Assembly: GCF_020524325.1 (NCBI RefSeq)
Contig: NZ_JAIVKY010000005.1
Coordinates: 62,001 to 126,000, forward strand
Direction: 5' to 3'
DNA from: Sutcliffiella horikoshii
GTDB lineage: Bacteria > Bacillota > Bacilli > Bacillales > Bacillaceae_I
Length of the DNA stretch: 64,000 nucleotides
The notes beneath the pieces were generated by a model. It saw nothing but the letters and a program-made list of their open reading frames with translations. It ran no database searches and was not told where the DNA came from. Made by a program: the position numbers and the translations under genes. Within the stretch, counting starts at the first letter, position 1. Each line of letters begins with the position of its first letter. Below, in pieces: positions 22,401 to 30,482 of the stretch.

Positions 22401-23724
22401 AAAAGAAGAAAAGAAACTGCAGGAGTTAAAAAAGGAGTACGGAAATGTGGAAATTCCTAATGATATTGATGATTACATTAGAAGCGGCATCAGAAAAGGG
22501 AAAAAGACTGCAATACCTCCATTCTGGAGAATCGGCATGGTTGCTGCAAGCATTCTCCTAATCATTTTCTTTACGACTATAAGGGTATCCCCTGCCTTCG
22601 CAAATTACGTCAGCAATATTCCAGGGATGGAGAGGATAGTGGAGCTGATTCGTCATAATAAAGGAATTATGTCGGCTGTAGAAAACGACTACCTTCAGGA
22701 AGTGGGAATCAGAAAAGAGGAAGATGGCGTGTCAATGACGATAGATGCCATCATCGTGGATGAAACGCAGATGTTGGTGTTTTATACATTTGAAAGTGAT
22801 AAAAATTATTCCACCATGAATCTTAGTAATATCGAATTAAAATCGCGGTCAGGTGAAGAGCTTGATGTTGATGGAATGTTCTATGGTAGCCACTCGGAAA
22901 TCAAGAAAGGGGAAAAGGTTTCAGGTCAATTAAAAGTCATTTATTCAGACAAAGAGATCATTCCTGAAAAATTTAACTTAGAAACTAGTATAAATATTAA
23001 TGAACTAGAGAGTATTAAGGGCCTGAATTTTCCAATCGAAGTGGATACACAGAAATTTTCAGCAATGACGAAAGAAATAGCAATTGATAAGTCCGTAGAA
23101 GCAGGCGGGCAGTCCATCTATCTTAAAAAGATGGAAATCCATCCAACTCGGATTGCGTTATTCTTAGAGTATGACGAGTCTAACACACACGAGATCTTCC
23201 GTTTTGATGATATAGCGCTTGAAGATGAAAAAGGTAATAGGTGGACATCAGACGGTGGCTCTTCAATGGATGATAACAAAATAGTTATGTATTTTGAGAG
23301 TAATTACTTTTCTGAACCTAAGCAACTTGATTTGGTCTTTTCCTCATTAACTGCTCTTCCTAAGGATGAATTAGAAGTTATTGTGGATCTAGAAAAAGAG
23401 AATATTATTAAAGCGCCAAGTGATAAAAAGTTAAAAAAGGTTTGGTTAGAAGATGGAGAAAAAGACGTGAAAGGGATATATTTTCAGATTGAGGTCGACC
23501 TAAAAGACCATAATTACTTCTTTAGTCTATTCGATAGCAACATTATCGACGCGAGTGGAACTGTTCACGAATATACTACAAGAACCTATTCAAGTATGGA
23601 TGGAACAAATTTGTATGAACAAGGATTGATAGTCGATACAGATAAGATGGTAAGCCCTATTACATTGAACATTGCAGAATACCCAGCAAGAATTACAGAA
23701 GAAGTCAAATTGAAAATAAAATGA
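22393..23724 (+). CDS. DUF4179-type membrane anti-sigma factor
   Basis: The start is ATG 22393 behind GGGAGGAAG, overlapping the sigma gene by 8 bp (translational coupling). About 443 residues: a cytoplasmic segment (1-45, EKEEKKLQELKKEYGNVEIP) likely to hold the sigma factor, one membrane helix (about 48-65, IGMVAASILLIIFFTTI), then a large extracellular beta-rich region beginning RVSPAFANYVSNIPG, the pattern of DUF4179 proteins such as those paired with many Bacillus ECF factors. Release of the sigma factor would follow regulated proteolysis or a conformational change. A terminator follows. Confidence 0.82.
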   Translation: MFEKEEKKLQELKKEYGNVEIPNDIDDYIRSGIRKGKKTAIPPFWRIGMVAASILLIIFFTTIRVSPAFANYVSNIPGMERIVELIRHNKGIMSAVENDYLQEVGIRKEEDGVSMTIDAIIVDETQMLVFYTFESDKNYSTMNLSNIELKSRSGEELDVDGMFYGSHSEIKKGEKVSGQLKVIYSDKEIIPEKFNLETSININELESIKGLNFPIEVDTQKFSAMTKEIAIDKSVEAGGQSIYLKKMEIHPTRIALFLEYDESNTHEIFRFDDIALEDEKGNRWTSDGGSSMDDNKIVMYFESNYFSEPKQLDLVFSSLTALPKDELEVIVDLEKENIIKAPSDKKLKKVWLEDGEKDVKGIYFQIEVDLKDHNYFFSLFDSNIIDASGTVHEYTTRTYSSMDGTNLYEQGLIVDTDKMVSPITLNIAEYPARITEEVKLKIK

Positions 23725-23735
23725 CACCAGTAGAA

Positions 23736-23770
23736 GGACACATCTTGGAGAGTGATGTGTCCCTTTATTT
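23736..23770 (+). terminator. intrinsic terminator after the anti-sigma gene
   Basis: GGACACATC (23736-23744) pairs with GATGTGTCC (23754-23762), followed by CTTTATTTTT. Confidence 0.85.
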
Positions 23771-23789
23771 TTGTGGTTATCATACAGTT

Positions 23790-23851
23790 TGTACAGATTC
23801 CGTACACTTTTCATTGTAAAACTACCAACATTACTGGCATGCTTTTTGCAT
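23790..23851 (+). promoter_or_regulatory. sigma-54 promoter and upstream activator-type inverted repeat
   Basis: -24/-12 element TGGCAT-N5-TTGCAT (23835-23851) with exact GG to GC spacing (12 bp). The upstream inverted repeat TGTACAGATTCCGTACA is at 23790-23806. The layout and sequence resemble those upstream of the acyl-CoA operon at 41165-41259. Confidence 0.8.
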
Positions 23852-23888
23852 TAAGCATTAATAGGACATAAAAAGGAGGTAGTTTACT

Positions 23889-24656
23889 ATGAACATTCAA
23901 AACTGTGTAGCCCTTGTAACAGGGGGAGCGTCTGGACTTGGTGAGGCAACCGTTAGAAATATAGTTTCTAAAGGGGGGAAGGCAGTAGTTGCAGATCTAT
24001 CAGAAGAAAGAGGAAGAGTCTTAAAGAAAGAACTAGGGGAGTCCCTTCTTTTTATAAAGACAGACGTTACAAAAGAAGAAGATGTTTGCAACGCCTTAGA
24101 TTATGGAATTGAAACGTTTGGATACATAAATACGGTGGTGAATTGTGCTGGAATTGGAGTGGCACAAAAAGTATTGAACCGAAAAGGGCCCCATTCGCTT
24201 GACGACTTTTCCAAAGTCATCTCTATTAACCTTATTGGTTCATTTAATGTAATTAGGCTGGCAGCTGAACGAATGAAAGAGAACGAACCGAATGCAGAAG
24301 GGGAACGGGGAGTCGTCGTAAATACTGCTTCTGTAGCTGCTTTTGATGGTCAAATCGGCCAGGCAGCCTATTCTGCTTCCAAAGGCGGGATAGTCGGAAT
24401 GACCCTGCCGATTGCTAGGGAATTCGCGTCATTTGGAGTCCGAGTGATGACCATTGCCCCCGGGCTCTTTCACACCCCAATGTTTGATTCCTTACCAGCT
24501 GAAGCAAGGGATTCCCTAGGGAAGATGGTGCCATTTCCTTCTCGACTGGGGTATCCTGAAGAATATGCCCAACTGGTTCAAAGTATCATAGAAAATCCAA
24601 TGTTAAATGGTGATACTATTCGGCTGGATGGAGCAATTAGGATGCAGCCGAAATAA
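23889..24656 (+). CDS. 3-hydroxyacyl-CoA dehydrogenase, SDR type 2 (HSD10-like)
   Basis: 255 residues of the classical SDR fold: TGGASGLGEATVR (Rossmann glycine motif, about 13), VNCAGIGVA (NAG-type), VNTASVAAF (Ser), YSASKGGIVG (YxxxK) and APGLFHTPMF. The insertion KVLNRKGPHSLDDFSKVISI and the overall match point to the type-2 3-hydroxyacyl-CoA dehydrogenase group (mitochondrial HSD10-like), which oxidises 3-hydroxyacyl-CoA, including branched 2-methyl-3-hydroxybutyryl-CoA, with NAD. It stands alone behind a sigma-54 promoter and AAAAGGAGG. The beta-oxidation operon at 41.3 kb lacks this enzyme, so the two probably act together. Confidence 0.85.
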   Translation: MNIQNCVALVTGGASGLGEATVRNIVSKGGKAVVADLSEERGRVLKKELGESLLFIKTDVTKEEDVCNALDYGIETFGYINTVVNCAGIGVAQKVLNRKGPHSLDDFSKVISINLIGSFNVIRLAAERMKENEPNAEGERGVVVNTASVAAFDGQIGQAAYSASKGGIVGMTLPIAREFASFGVRVMTIAPGLFHTPMFDSLPAEARDSLGKMVPFPSRLGYPEEYAQLVQSIIENPMLNGDTIRLDGAIRMQPK

Positions 24657-24680
24657 AGAAGTTAATAGTTAGAGCTTAAG

Positions 24681-24708
24681 ACGGATTTCGTTGATGAGAT
24701 CCGTTTTA
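24681..24708 (+). terminator. intrinsic terminator after the dehydrogenase gene
   Basis: ACGGAT (24681-24686) pairs with ATCCGT (24699-24704), followed by TTTATT. Confidence 0.7.
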
Positions 24709-24788
24709 TTGCGTGATTTAGGTAAATATCTATGAGTCTCAAGTCCTTAATTTGTTGAGGGATATGTTAAAAAGTAACAGAGAAGAAG

Positions 24789-24901
24789 TCTCAAGACCCG
24801 AAGAAGTGGAAGGGGAGGTCAAACGTTAAGAGAGAAGGCGTCTCAAGGCCCGAAGAAGTGGAAGCGAAGGTCAAACGGTAAGAGAGAGGCCGTCTCAAGA
24901 C
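24789..24901 (+). repeat. 52-bp tandem repeat, two full copies plus a partial third
   Basis: Copy 1 24789-24840, copy 2 24841-24892, and the first nine bases of a third (TCTCAAGAC) at 24893. Each copy begins TCTCAAG(A/G)CCCGAAGAAG and ends near AAGAGAGAGGCCG. A related TCTCAAG also occurs at 24736. No open frame or ribosome site goes with it. The rest of the 700-bp gap (24657-25387) is AT-rich and I see nothing else in it. Confidence 0.85.
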
Positions 24902-25387
24902 AAGTAGTACAAAAGTAAGATTTTATTTTTTGCATTAAGTGATGAATTCACCAAGGATTTCATTAAAATGGCAAATTGTTCTTCAATTTAATTAAGTAAA
25001 GTGTTTAAACCTGCCAAACGTAAAAAGATTAAAAAATGATTCTAAGTACCTGACTGTGAACTTTTCGAGTGAAATATTGTGGTTATGAAATAAGAATTAA
25101 ATAATTATTAAATAAAACATACTCCTTATGGACTATAAATTCTTCAAATAGGAACTTCCTTTTTAGTGCCTTACTAACAGACAGGATTCGACAAACGTTT
25201 CAGTCAAATTGACTACTTTTAAATCACGTGGTAATTATTATATAGCTATAAAAAAGACTGGAAAAATTTTTGCTAAATTTTATATTATTTTTTGTTAAAA
25301 GGGATTATTTGTATAACGTATAGGGAATAAGTCTTTTAGAAAATACATATTATGCCACTTCGATGGCGTTGCCTAGGGGGAAGGGCT

Positions 25388-26044
25388 ATGAAGAAATCAA
25401 TGCTTCTAGGATTGATAAGTTCGGTACTTTTTTTAGGGGGTTGTGGGATGAATACAGAAATCGATGGAAATGGCTCTGATAAGAATGGTGGAAGTGACAC
25501 TTTAGCTTTAAGCGATGATTTTACTAAAAGTTTTTTGAATAATGATACTGAAACAGAAGATGGATATTACCTTTATGAATCTGCAACTAAAGGCTACACG
25601 ATGCTTTTTCCTGTCAACGGTAAAATAGAAGGGGAAAGTTACGAAAGGAATAAAAATGGATTTGAGTCCGTAAGTTTTCTTGAAAAAGAAGAGGAGAATA
25701 TTTCCTCTTTTTATAAAGTTATTTATGAAAGTAGAGAGAGAACTAACAATATAGAATTAAACAAAGAATTATTGTCATCATATGTTAGCTATGATGGAGA
25801 ATATGAAGAGTACAGCAAAAATGATAAATCATATTATTATGGGGAATCAATATACGATTTTGATGATGGTAATAAAAGCTATCAATACTTCGCATATATT
25901 AAGGCTAATAATGAAAGTAAGGGTGCAAGTTTCATCGCAAGTATATCATGTAGTGACAAAGAGAAGGCTTGTGAGGCTAATAGCGAAGTAGTAAAAAAGA
26001 AAGTAACAAAAATTTTGGATTCGATTAATTTTGAATCAAGGTGA
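25388..26044 (+). CDS. lipoprotein, candidate immunity protein of the T7SS lipase
   Basis: ATG 25388 follows GGAAGGGC; the frame extending back to 25352 adds an Arg-rich stretch that is not signal-like. MKKSMLLGLISSVLFLGGC is a lipoprotein signal with Cys19 as the lipidation site. The roughly 200-residue mature part is acidic, Tyr/Ser/Asn-rich and matches no family I know. Its TGA overlaps the GTG/ATG region of the lipase-domain gene, so the two are translationally coupled. Immunity to the S. aureus T7SS lipase toxin TslA is given by a lipoprotein, TilA, so this product is a strong positional candidate. The gene is very AT-rich (25% GC in two lines I counted), unlike its neighbours. Confidence 0.65.
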   Translation: MKKSMLLGLISSVLFLGGCGMNTEIDGNGSDKNGGSDTLALSDDFTKSFLNNDTETEDGYYLYESATKGYTMLFPVNGKIEGESYERNKNGFESVSFLEKEEENISSFYKVIYESRERTNNIELNKELLSSYVSYDGEYEEYSKNDKSYYYGESIYDFDDGNKSYQYFAYIKANNESKGASFIASISCSDKEKACEANSEVVKKKVTKILDSINFESR

Positions 26045-26049
26045 TTAAA

Positions 26050-28077
26050 ATGAATGATGGAGAAATTTTGTTTTCAGAAGTCTTAAAAGCTAGAATTGCT
26101 CAATTAGAGTACGATCAATTAACTGTTGAGAATATCAGGAGGATTTACATTGAAGAAACAGGTAATGAACCTCCAGGGAAAATCACTTTGTATCATTCTG
26201 ATGATTATATAGATAATGAAGAATTGGATTCTGGCTTTGACGGGACTGTTATTCATTTTTTTGATCCAAAAGTAGGAATCAATCAATCTTATACAATTAC
26301 CAGAGGCAGCGAACCGCTTGAAGATAATGGATTAGGGGGACCTAATGACTGGTTATATAACCTTTTTGGCATTTTTGTAGGCAAAGTACAGAATCAATAT
26401 GTAGATGCTAGAGATTTCGATCTTGTTGTTACTAATGAGATAAACAGTTTAGTAGAAAAAGAATTATCAACTTATAGGGCTAGAGGTTATGATATTTCGT
26501 CTATGGATTTAGTGAAAAGGGGAATTGGTCACTCCCTTGGAGGAAATTTGATACAAACCCTACAATTAATGAATGCTTCCTATGTTGATGTATTTACAAT
26601 AAATGATGCACCACCAAGTGTATACCAACTAGCATTGATAGATGTCAAATTCAGACAACAAATCAATAATCATTTTAATACAGATGAAATGTCTGAAATT
26701 TATAATATTAATCCTGAAAGCCTTAAAAATTTTGGAGAAGAATATTATGGAGAAAAAGGTCAAAACATACATCACTTAACTATTAAAGAGGAATTTTTAT
26801 ATTCCATCATTGGTTTTAGAGGATTCCTTGATTTAGGGACAAGAACGGTACTTAATACCTCCAACCATACAGGTGGAATTAATAAATATATGAATAAAAT
26901 ATCAGATGAAAATTTGCAAAACATCCAACAATTCGTCGCAAAACACGCCCCAGCCTATGAAAAAGCAGGAGTAGACGGCCTTAACAGAAGCATGTTCGGT
27001 ATCGACCAGGAACTCTTCACTCTAATTGATGATATTAAACAAGATTGGAAGAAAATATTTGAACCGCCGAAGTGGAAGCGTGGAGCGGTTCCGATGACGA
27101 TTGGTGTCATTGGATTTGGAAGCTTTACAGTGGATATGCCGTTTGCGTATCCAGTTAAAGAATTTCCAAGTGATTTCTTTTCAAATCAACAAGAGTTTAT
27201 TTCAAGAGCGATGGAGATTAAAGCTAAGTTGGAAGATTTGACAAAAGTTCTTCCTTCCTTACTTGCCTTGGTTGGAGAGATCAGTGAGGACCTGTTAAAG
27301 CTGATTCAGGTTCATGTAGAGGAAATGCTCGGTAGCATACAGCGTATGATTCAAGCAATTGGCAGTGCTGCTTTAGATATTGGAAAGAACCTTGTAAAAG
27401 GCTCCTTTACCCATAATCTGTCCCAACATGAGAATATCTTGACGTTAATTGAGCTTTCGGAAACCATAGAGCTGGAAAGCGGGAAGATACAAAACAACTA
27501 CCAAGCGATCATAGACGACACGAATGATTTTGTTGGCGAGTTTGGGGATGCTGCTCATGCACATGGAATGGAGCATGTAGTAAACTCACTGAATCAAGTA
27601 GAAGGACGACGTTACGAAGGATCTGATTTAATTCGTTATAAAAACGCTACAGATGGAAGGACCATTGAGGTCAACCTATCTTCTGCAGTAAGGATTTATC
27701 AGCTTGGTCTGGATAAATGCATGGAAAAAGAAGAGGCACTCACTGCTTGGAGGAGACTGTATTACACAGAATACGTTGATGATCTGGAATTCAGAAAGAA
27801 GCGGGTGATGAATGCCATTCACCAGATGGAAGCAAATCCGAGGAATTACACTCATCTTCTTCCGGTTTCAAGTAGTGATGTAAAAGTTACCAAGATTAAT
27901 GTTCATGAGTTTATCAGACCGCTAGATCCTATGTTTCAAGATTCTTTTGAAGGTATGTATCATTACCTTAGAGAGGAAATTGAAAAAGCAAAGGCCATGA
28001 TTAGCAGGGTGAGAAAGTCAATTGAAGACCTATTTGAAGAAGATCAAAATATTTCGAAGTTGTTTGAATTACGGTAA
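26050..28077 (+). CDS. putative T7SS lipase toxin, N-terminal lipase and C-terminal helical secretion domain
   Basis: Start ATG 26050, behind AAGGTG (GTG 26041 is an alternative). 675 residues. The N-terminal part (about 60-290) has an alpha/beta-hydrolase elbow GIGHSLGGN (Ser about 162) and downstream acid and His candidates (Asp in TINDAPPS, His in NTSNHTGG). The C-terminal part (about 370-675) is largely helical with long amphipathic stretches (FISRAMEIKAKLEDLTKVLP, EEIEKAKAMISRVRKSIEDL), like an LXG secretion domain but placed last. There is no signal peptide. This matches the reverse layout of S. aureus TslA, and the gene lies just upstream of yukE. It might alternatively be a DUF6792-type protein of unknown role. 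Confidence 0.6.
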   Translation: MNDGEILFSEVLKARIAQLEYDQLTVENIRRIYIEETGNEPPGKITLYHSDDYIDNEELDSGFDGTVIHFFDPKVGINQSYTITRGSEPLEDNGLGGPNDWLYNLFGIFVGKVQNQYVDARDFDLVVTNEINSLVEKELSTYRARGYDISSMDLVKRGIGHSLGGNLIQTLQLMNASYVDVFTINDAPPSVYQLALIDVKFRQQINNHFNTDEMSEIYNINPESLKNFGEEYYGEKGQNIHHLTIKEEFLYSIIGFRGFLDLGTRTVLNTSNHTGGINKYMNKISDENLQNIQQFVAKHAPAYEKAGVDGLNRSMFGIDQELFTLIDDIKQDWKKIFEPPKWKRGAVPMTIGVIGFGSFTVDMPFAYPVKEFPSDFFSNQQEFISRAMEIKAKLEDLTKVLPSLLALVGEISEDLLKLIQVHVEEMLGSIQRMIQAIGSAALDIGKNLVKGSFTHNLSQHENILTLIELSETIELESGKIQNNYQAIIDDTNDFVGEFGDAAHAHGMEHVVNSLNQVEGRRYEGSDLIRYKNATDGRTIEVNLSSAVRIYQLGLDKCMEKEEALTAWRRLYYTEYVDDLEFRKKRVMNAIHQMEANPRNYTHLLPVSSSDVKVTKINVHEFIRPLDPMFQDSFEGMYHYLREEIEKAKAMISRVRKSIEDLFEEDQNISKLFELR

Positions 28078-28082
28078 AGGGG

Positions 28083-28421
28083 GTGGTAAGAATAGGACAG
28101 TATAAAACTTCGTATGTTTTTGCACCATATGAAGATTTACGATTTAAGCATCTTATTTTTAATGCGGAGCTTGGAAAAGTCCGTGAGATCAGTAATGAGT
28201 TGGCAAGTATCATCAACGCGGAGCTCGAACTGAGTAAAGGTAAAGTTATTGAACAATCATTACTGGAATTTAATAAGAATCACCGGCTGTTTACGATTAT
28301 CACCAATGATCAGTCAAGACTGATGACAACCCTTTCCAACAAATACCACGAACATGTGGATGAGATGAACAGGCAAGAGTTGACAATCTTCTATGAAGAG
28401 GTCAATGAAACCATTAGTTGA
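28083..28421 (+). CDS. small helical protein, possible partner of the lipase toxin
   Basis: About 112 residues, predicted largely alpha-helical (LGKVREISNELASIINAELE, then FTIITNDQSRLMTTLSNKYH), with no signal peptide, no WXG and no membrane segment. It starts 5 bp after the lipase gene; AAAGGGGG overlaps GTG 28083, so the exact start is uncertain. In T7SS toxin loci, small helical proteins (WXG100-like, YxiC/YwqI-like, or TlaA1/TlaA2 for TslA) bind the helical secretion domain. Position and fold fit that role, but I see no family signature. No terminator follows it before the yukE promoter. Confidence 0.55.
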   Translation: MVRIGQYKTSYVFAPYEDLRFKHLIFNAELGKVREISNELASIINAELELSKGKVIEQSLLEFNKNHRLFTIITNDQSRLMTTLSNKYHEHVDEMNRQELTIFYEEVNETIS

Positions 28422-28548
28422 TATAGTCGAAATACCTAGAAAAATATCAATTTGTGAAAAAAATACTATATTTTGAGGTTTCATATTCTAGAAGCATGGG
28501 TATTAGTGGGTATATATTACTCATTTTCCTATAATTCCTATTTGAGAA

Positions 28549-28578
28549 TTGACCTCTTAGTTGTGTATTTTTTACAAT
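28549..28578 (+). promoter_or_regulatory. sigma-A promoter of the yuk operon
   Basis: TTGACC (28549-28554), 18-bp spacer, TACAAT (28573-28578), 35 bp before the yukE ATG. Confidence 0.65.
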
Positions 28579-28613
28579 AAAAGTAACTTACTAAAGAAAT
28601 GGAGAGATGTTAA

Positions 28614-28907
28614 ATGTCAGGAATTATTCGCGTTACCCCTGCAGAGTTAGTTGGAATGTCCACACGTTACAGAAGTGAAAGCAGTCAGGTTGGAGATCAA
28701 ATCAACCGTTTGGACAACATGATTCGTGAGCTTGAAAGTGTTTGGGAAGGTGAATCAAGCCGAGCATTCAGTGATCAATATCAGTCTTTGAAACCTTCTA
28801 TCATTCAAATGCAACAACTACTTGAGGATATCTCCGTTCAGCTTAGTAACACAGCTAGAGCCCTTGAAGATGCTGATACTCAAATTGCAAGCCAGATCCG
28901 CGGGTAA
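28614..28907 (+). CDS. yukE: WXG100 secreted protein YukE/EsxA
   Basis: 97 residues, two helices joined by the W-x-G turn (Trp44-Glu-Gly46). The C-terminal ALEDADTQIASQI fits the hydrophobic-x3-Asp-x2-hydrophobic-x3-hydrophobic pattern of secreted WXG100 proteins. YukE is the standard substrate and co-factor of the Bacillus T7SS and leaves the cell as a dimer. It is the first gene of the machine operon. AAATGGAGAG precedes the start. A hairpin with a short T run follows, which would make yukE mRNA more abundant than the rest of the operon. Confidence 0.95.
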   Translation: MSGIIRVTPAELVGMSTRYRSESSQVGDQINRLDNMIRELESVWEGESSRAFSDQYQSLKPSIIQMQQLLEDISVQLSNTARALEDADTQIASQIRG

Positions 28908-28955
28908 TTTTGTTCTTATAGAAATAGCTCCCTCTTAAAGGGCAGCCAAAAAGAA

Positions 28956-28999
28956 AGAAGGAGCGCCATTCTTTAACAGTGGGATGCGTTCCTTCTTTT
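28956..28999 (+). terminator. intra-operon hairpin between yukE and yukD
   Basis: AGAAGGAGCG (28956-28965) pairs with CGTTCCTTCT (28987-28996, one G-U pair), followed by TTTA. It is a partial terminator or an mRNA 3'-end stabiliser. Confidence 0.65.
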
Positions 29000-29014
29000 A
29001 TGAGGTGAAAAACA

Positions 29015-29254
29015 TTGTACATAGAAATAACCATCGATCTAAAAAACTATCAAAAGGATTCTTTTGACCTTCGACTCTCTAATTACCATACAGTAAAAAA
29101 AGTAGTCGATATCGTTTGGCAGGCCGCTTCCCCCGCATCACCTCCAAGGGATGGGGATTGGGTAAAGGTTGTGAACAAACACTTGATACTATCAGGTTCA
29201 GACAAGCTTGTAGACCACGGCATAACGTCTGGTGACCGTCTGGAAATTTTATAA
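29015..29254 (+). CDS. yukD: YukD, ubiquitin-like T7SS component
   Basis: 79 residues from TTG 29015 behind GAGGTG. A ubiquitin-like beta-grasp: a strand YIEITIDLKN, the central DIVWQA helix region, and the end strand GITSGDRLEIL. YukD is a small cytoplasmic ubiquitin-fold protein required for T7SS secretion in Bacillus (EsaB in staphylococci) and is not conjugated (no C-terminal GG). It is spaced 14 bp from essB. Confidence 0.9.
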   Translation: MYIEITIDLKNYQKDSFDLRLSNYHTVKKVVDIVWQAASPASPPRDGDWVKVVNKHLILSGSDKLVDHGITSGDRLEIL

Positions 29255-29268
29255 AGGAGCAATCTATC

Positions 29269-30456
29269 ATGGCAGATCAAAGTCGAACATATCTGGAAGA
29301 AGAAATAGGGGCTACACTTTCCAAAGAAGGTGAAACGATTAAGCTTGTCTTTCAAAAAGAGAAAATAAAATTGGAAGAAGCTGCTGAAATTCGGATGCTT
29401 CAAGAAATAAATCCAGCCATACATAAAAAAATTAAAGAAACAGAAGACGAGTTAACACTTATCTATCATCCCCCTCCGGCCTTTTCATCTTTCGCTAAAA
29501 TGAAAAGAAAAGATGAGAAAAGCAGATGGATTTTTGCCTCTCAATTAATTAAGAGTGTTAGGACTCACTCTCTTTCAAGATTACATCTTCTTATATGTCC
29601 CGAGAATATGGTGGTGGATGAAAGTTTGACCCCATATTTTTTTCACTATGGCGTGATGGAAAGTCTACCACCCTATGAAAAAGAGACAGAAAAGCTATGG
29701 CAGGAAACGAAAGCGGTCATTGCTGCTGCCATTGACGGGAAACACACCTTCAAAGAGTATCTCAAACTATATCAAACATTAGAACTATCATCTACTGCCA
29801 AATCTATTATGAATGCCAAGGATGAAGAGGAACTATTGACGTTTATTCGCAATGGGATAAAAGGGTTGGAAGAGAAAGAAAAACACTTTATCCGACTTCC
29901 AGAAAAGCGATGGAAAATCACCAAATATGTCACCATCAGTCTCTCTGTACTTTTGTTACCAGCACTTGTATTAGCGATATATTCCTTTCTTTTCGTTCAA
30001 CCGAAACAGGCCGCATATGTACAGAGCTCCGAACATTTTCTAAAAAGTGAATACAGTCAAGTGGTTACTACGTTGAATGGTTATGAAGCGAAAGAGATGC
30101 CAAGAGTGGTGCAATATAAATTGGCAACTTCCTATATTATTAATGAATCTTTAAATGAAGTCCAAAAAGATGCCTTACAGAATAGAATAACTCTGCAATC
30201 TGATCCACAGTACTATCAGTATTGGATCCACATTGGTCGCGGCGAAGCACAAGAGGCGCTTGATATCGCAAGGTCATTAGAGGATTCAGAGATTATTCTT
30301 TATGCCTTATTAAAGTATAAAGAACAAATCCGAGCACAGGACGACCTTTCAGGTGAAGAGAAACAAAATCAACTAGAAGAAGTTCAAGATGAGATCGATG
30401 AGTATGCAGAGGCAATTGAAGCTTTAGAAGAAGAGCAAGATGAGCAATCAAATTAA
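29269..30456 (+). CDS. essB: EssB/YukC, pseudokinase-fold T7SS membrane protein
   Basis: 395 residues. The N-terminal cytoplasmic domain (about 1-215) is kinase-like in other EssB proteins but lacks catalytic motifs. One membrane helix lies at about 219-242 (ITKYVTISLSVLLLPALVLA). The extracytoplasmic helical domain ends in a highly acidic tail (EAIEALEEEQDEQ). EssB/YukC bridges YukE substrates, EssC and the membrane in the T7SSb core. GGAGC precedes ATG 29269. It is followed by essC after 26 bp. Confidence 0.92.
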   Translation: MADQSRTYLEEEIGATLSKEGETIKLVFQKEKIKLEEAAEIRMLQEINPAIHKKIKETEDELTLIYHPPPAFSSFAKMKRKDEKSRWIFASQLIKSVRTHSLSRLHLLICPENMVVDESLTPYFFHYGVMESLPPYEKETEKLWQETKAVIAAAIDGKHTFKEYLKLYQTLELSSTAKSIMNAKDEEELLTFIRNGIKGLEEKEKHFIRLPEKRWKITKYVTISLSVLLLPALVLAIYSFLFVQPKQAAYVQSSEHFLKSEYSQVVTTLNGYEAKEMPRVVQYKLATSYIINESLNEVQKDALQNRITLQSDPQYYQYWIHIGRGEAQEALDIARSLEDSEIILYALLKYKEQIRAQDDLSGEEKQNQLEEVQDEIDEYAEAIEALEEEQDEQSN

Positions 30457-30482
30457 CTGTAAGGTTGAAATGAGGTGAGTGT

